Of a DNA stretch of 7,476 nucleotides, positions 6,341 through 7,476 are shown one piece after another. The DNA is taken from the NCBI GenBank assembly GCA_943326215.1, contig CALPSK010000036.1, positions 1-7,476 on the forward strand. The letters run 5' to 3'. Within the stretch, counting starts at the first letter, position 1. The number at the start of each line of letters is the position of its first letter. Origin of the DNA: Sediminibacterium ginsengisoli (GTDB taxonomy: Bacteria > Bacteroidota > Bacteroidia > Chitinophagales > Chitinophagaceae). The position numbers and the translations under genes are program-made. The notes under the pieces were generated by a model. It made no database searches, was not told the DNA's origin, and was given only the letters and a program-made list of their open reading frames with translations.

Positions 6341-7476
6341 ATGCCATATTTATTTACTTCTGAAAGTGTATCAGAAGGACATCCAGACAAAGTAGCCGAT
6401 CAGATTTCTGACGCCTTAATCGATAACTTTTTAGCCTTTGACCCACAGTCAAAAGTAGCTTGTGAAACTTTAGTAACTACTGGTCAAGTAGTTTTAGCAG
6501 GCGAAGTAAAATCTAAAGCTTATTTAGATGTACAAACTATTGCGCGTAATGTGATCAAGAAAATTGGTTATACAAAAAGCGAATATATGTTTGAAGCAGA
6601 TAGTTGCGGTGTATTGTCAGCAATACATGAGCAATCTGCCGATATTAATCAAGGGGTAGATAGAAAGAAAAAAGAAGAGCAAGGTGCTGGTGACCAAGGA
6701 ATGATGTTTGGTTATGCCACCAACGAAACCGATGACTATATGCCACTAGCTTTAGACTTAGCGCACAAAATTCTAATTGAATTAGCTGCCTTAAGAAGAG
6801 AGAACAAGGCTATTAAATATTTACGTCCCGATGCAAAGTCTCAAGTAACTCTTGAGTACAACGATAAAAATCAACCCGTAAGAATTGATGCCATTGTGGT
6901 ATCTACTCAACATGATGATTTTGATGCAGAAGCAAAAATGTTAGCGAAAATTAAAAAAGATATTGTTGAAATTTTAATTCCGCGTGTAAAAGCAAAGTAT
7001 AAGAAATACGCTAAGTTGTTTAACAACGACATTAAGTATCATATTAACCCAACAGGTAAGTTTGTAATTGGGGGTCCACATGGTGACACTGGTTTAACAG
7101 GCCGTAAAATTATCGTAGATACATACGGTGGTAAAGGTGCACACGGTGGTGGAGCCTTCTCTGGTAAAGATCCTAGTAAGGTTGACCGCTCTGCTGCTTA
7201 TGCAACTCGTCATATTGCGAAGAACTTAGTAGCTGCTGGTGTAGCTTCTGAAGTATTGGTACAAGTTTCTTACGCCATTGGTGTAGCGAAACCTACTTCT
7301 ATTAACGTAAACACTTACGGTACGGCGAAAGTAAAATTAAACGATGGTCAAATTGGTAAGTTAGTAGAATCTATTTTTGATTTACGTCCTTACTTTATTG
7401 AGCAAAGATTAAAATTAAGAACTCCAATGTATAGTGAAACTGCTGCTTACGGACATATGGGTCGTAAGAACGAAAC
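6341..7476 (+). CDS. metK: S-adenosylmethionine synthetase MetK (3' partial)
   Basis: Methionine adenosyltransferase, the cytosolic enzyme that makes SAM from methionine and ATP with release of phosphate and diphosphate. The frame is unbroken for 378 codons to the right edge. Family members of this group are about 415-420 residues, so roughly 40 codons are missing. The N-terminus [17 protein letters not shown] (His14, Asp16, Lys17) is the conserved ATP and metal site. Signature GAGDQG is at 115-120 and the second signature GGGAFSGKD at 269-277; [12 protein letters not shown] precedes it at 235-246 and the C-terminal AAYGHMGR is at 368-375. The start is fixed because the conserved N-terminus begins there. 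Its codons are richer in GC than those of the genes before it: CGT arginine codons occur seven times, while the upstream genes use almost only AGA. It probably belongs to the stable core genome, although it also supplies SAM that the two methyltransferases upstream would use. Confidence 0.98.
   Translation, partial: MPYLFTSESVSEGHPDKVADQISDALIDNFLAFDPQSKVACETLVTTGQVVLAGEVKSKAYLDVQTIARNVIKKIGYTKSEYMFEADSCGVLSAIHEQSADINQGVDRKKKEEQGAGDQGMMFGYATNETDDYMPLALDLAHKILIELAALRRENKAIKYLRPDAKSQVTLEYNDKNQPVRIDAIVVSTQHDDFDAEAKMLAKIKKDIVEILIPRVKAKYKKYAKLFNNDIKYHINPTGKFVIGGPHGDTGLTGRKIIVDTYGGKGAHGGGAFSGKDPSKVDRSAAYATRHIAKNLVAAGVASEVLVQVSYAIGVAKPTSINVNTYGTAKVKLNDGQIGKLVESIFDLRPYFIEQRLKLRTPMYSETAAYGHMGRKNE

Noticed and set aside
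6341..7476. metK as a functional member of the glycan operon supplying SAM to the methyltransferases
   Set aside because: It is a universal housekeeping gene with different codon use and a 55 bp gap; adjacency alone does not support a dedicated role.

Overview
The window is AT-rich and reads entirely on the + strand. It holds seven complete or 5'-open genes of a surface-glycan locus, then the start of a housekeeping gene. The host is most likely a member of the Bacteroidota, probably a flavobacterium. The reasons are the low GC content, A-rich leaders with no Shine-Dalgarno motif before any start, a strong preference for AGA arginine codons, and the character of the MetK protein at the right end. 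This placement is inference; no rRNA or other decisive marker is present.

Layout: (1) 1-1101, the 3' part of a CarB-like ATP-grasp ligase that begins upstream of the window; (2) 1111-1875, a FabG-like SDR oxidoreductase; (3) 1903-2562, a TylF/MycF-family sugar O-methyltransferase; (4) 2575-3363, a second SDR resembling KduD; (5) 3430-4524, an FkbM-family methyltransferase with an extra N-terminal domain; (6) 4535-5689, a PglE-like DegT/DnrJ/EryC1/StrS aminotransferase; (7) 5695-6285, a PglC-like initiating phosphoglycosyl transferase; (8) 6341 to the right edge, metK, cut off about 40 codons before its expected end. The gaps inside the locus are 5 to 66 bp and all genes point the same way, so genes 1 to 7 look like one transcription unit. 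No RNA gene, insertion sequence, CRISPR array or long repeat was seen, and no stretch of 300 bp or more lacks a gene.

Working together: the aminotransferase probably makes a UDP-4-amino-4,6-dideoxy-GlcNAc type sugar, and the transferase loads the finished sugar phosphate onto undecaprenyl phosphate as the first residue of an O-antigen, capsule or protein glycan. No PglD-type N-acetyltransferase or PglF-type dehydratase lies in the window. The ATP-grasp ligase, two SDRs and two SAM-dependent methyltransferases could build and attach an unusual modification, for example an acyl group on the 4-amino nitrogen. That is a hypothesis, and it is the most interesting point of this window. metK differs visibly in base and codon use and probably marks the edge between the variable glycan locus and the core chromosome.
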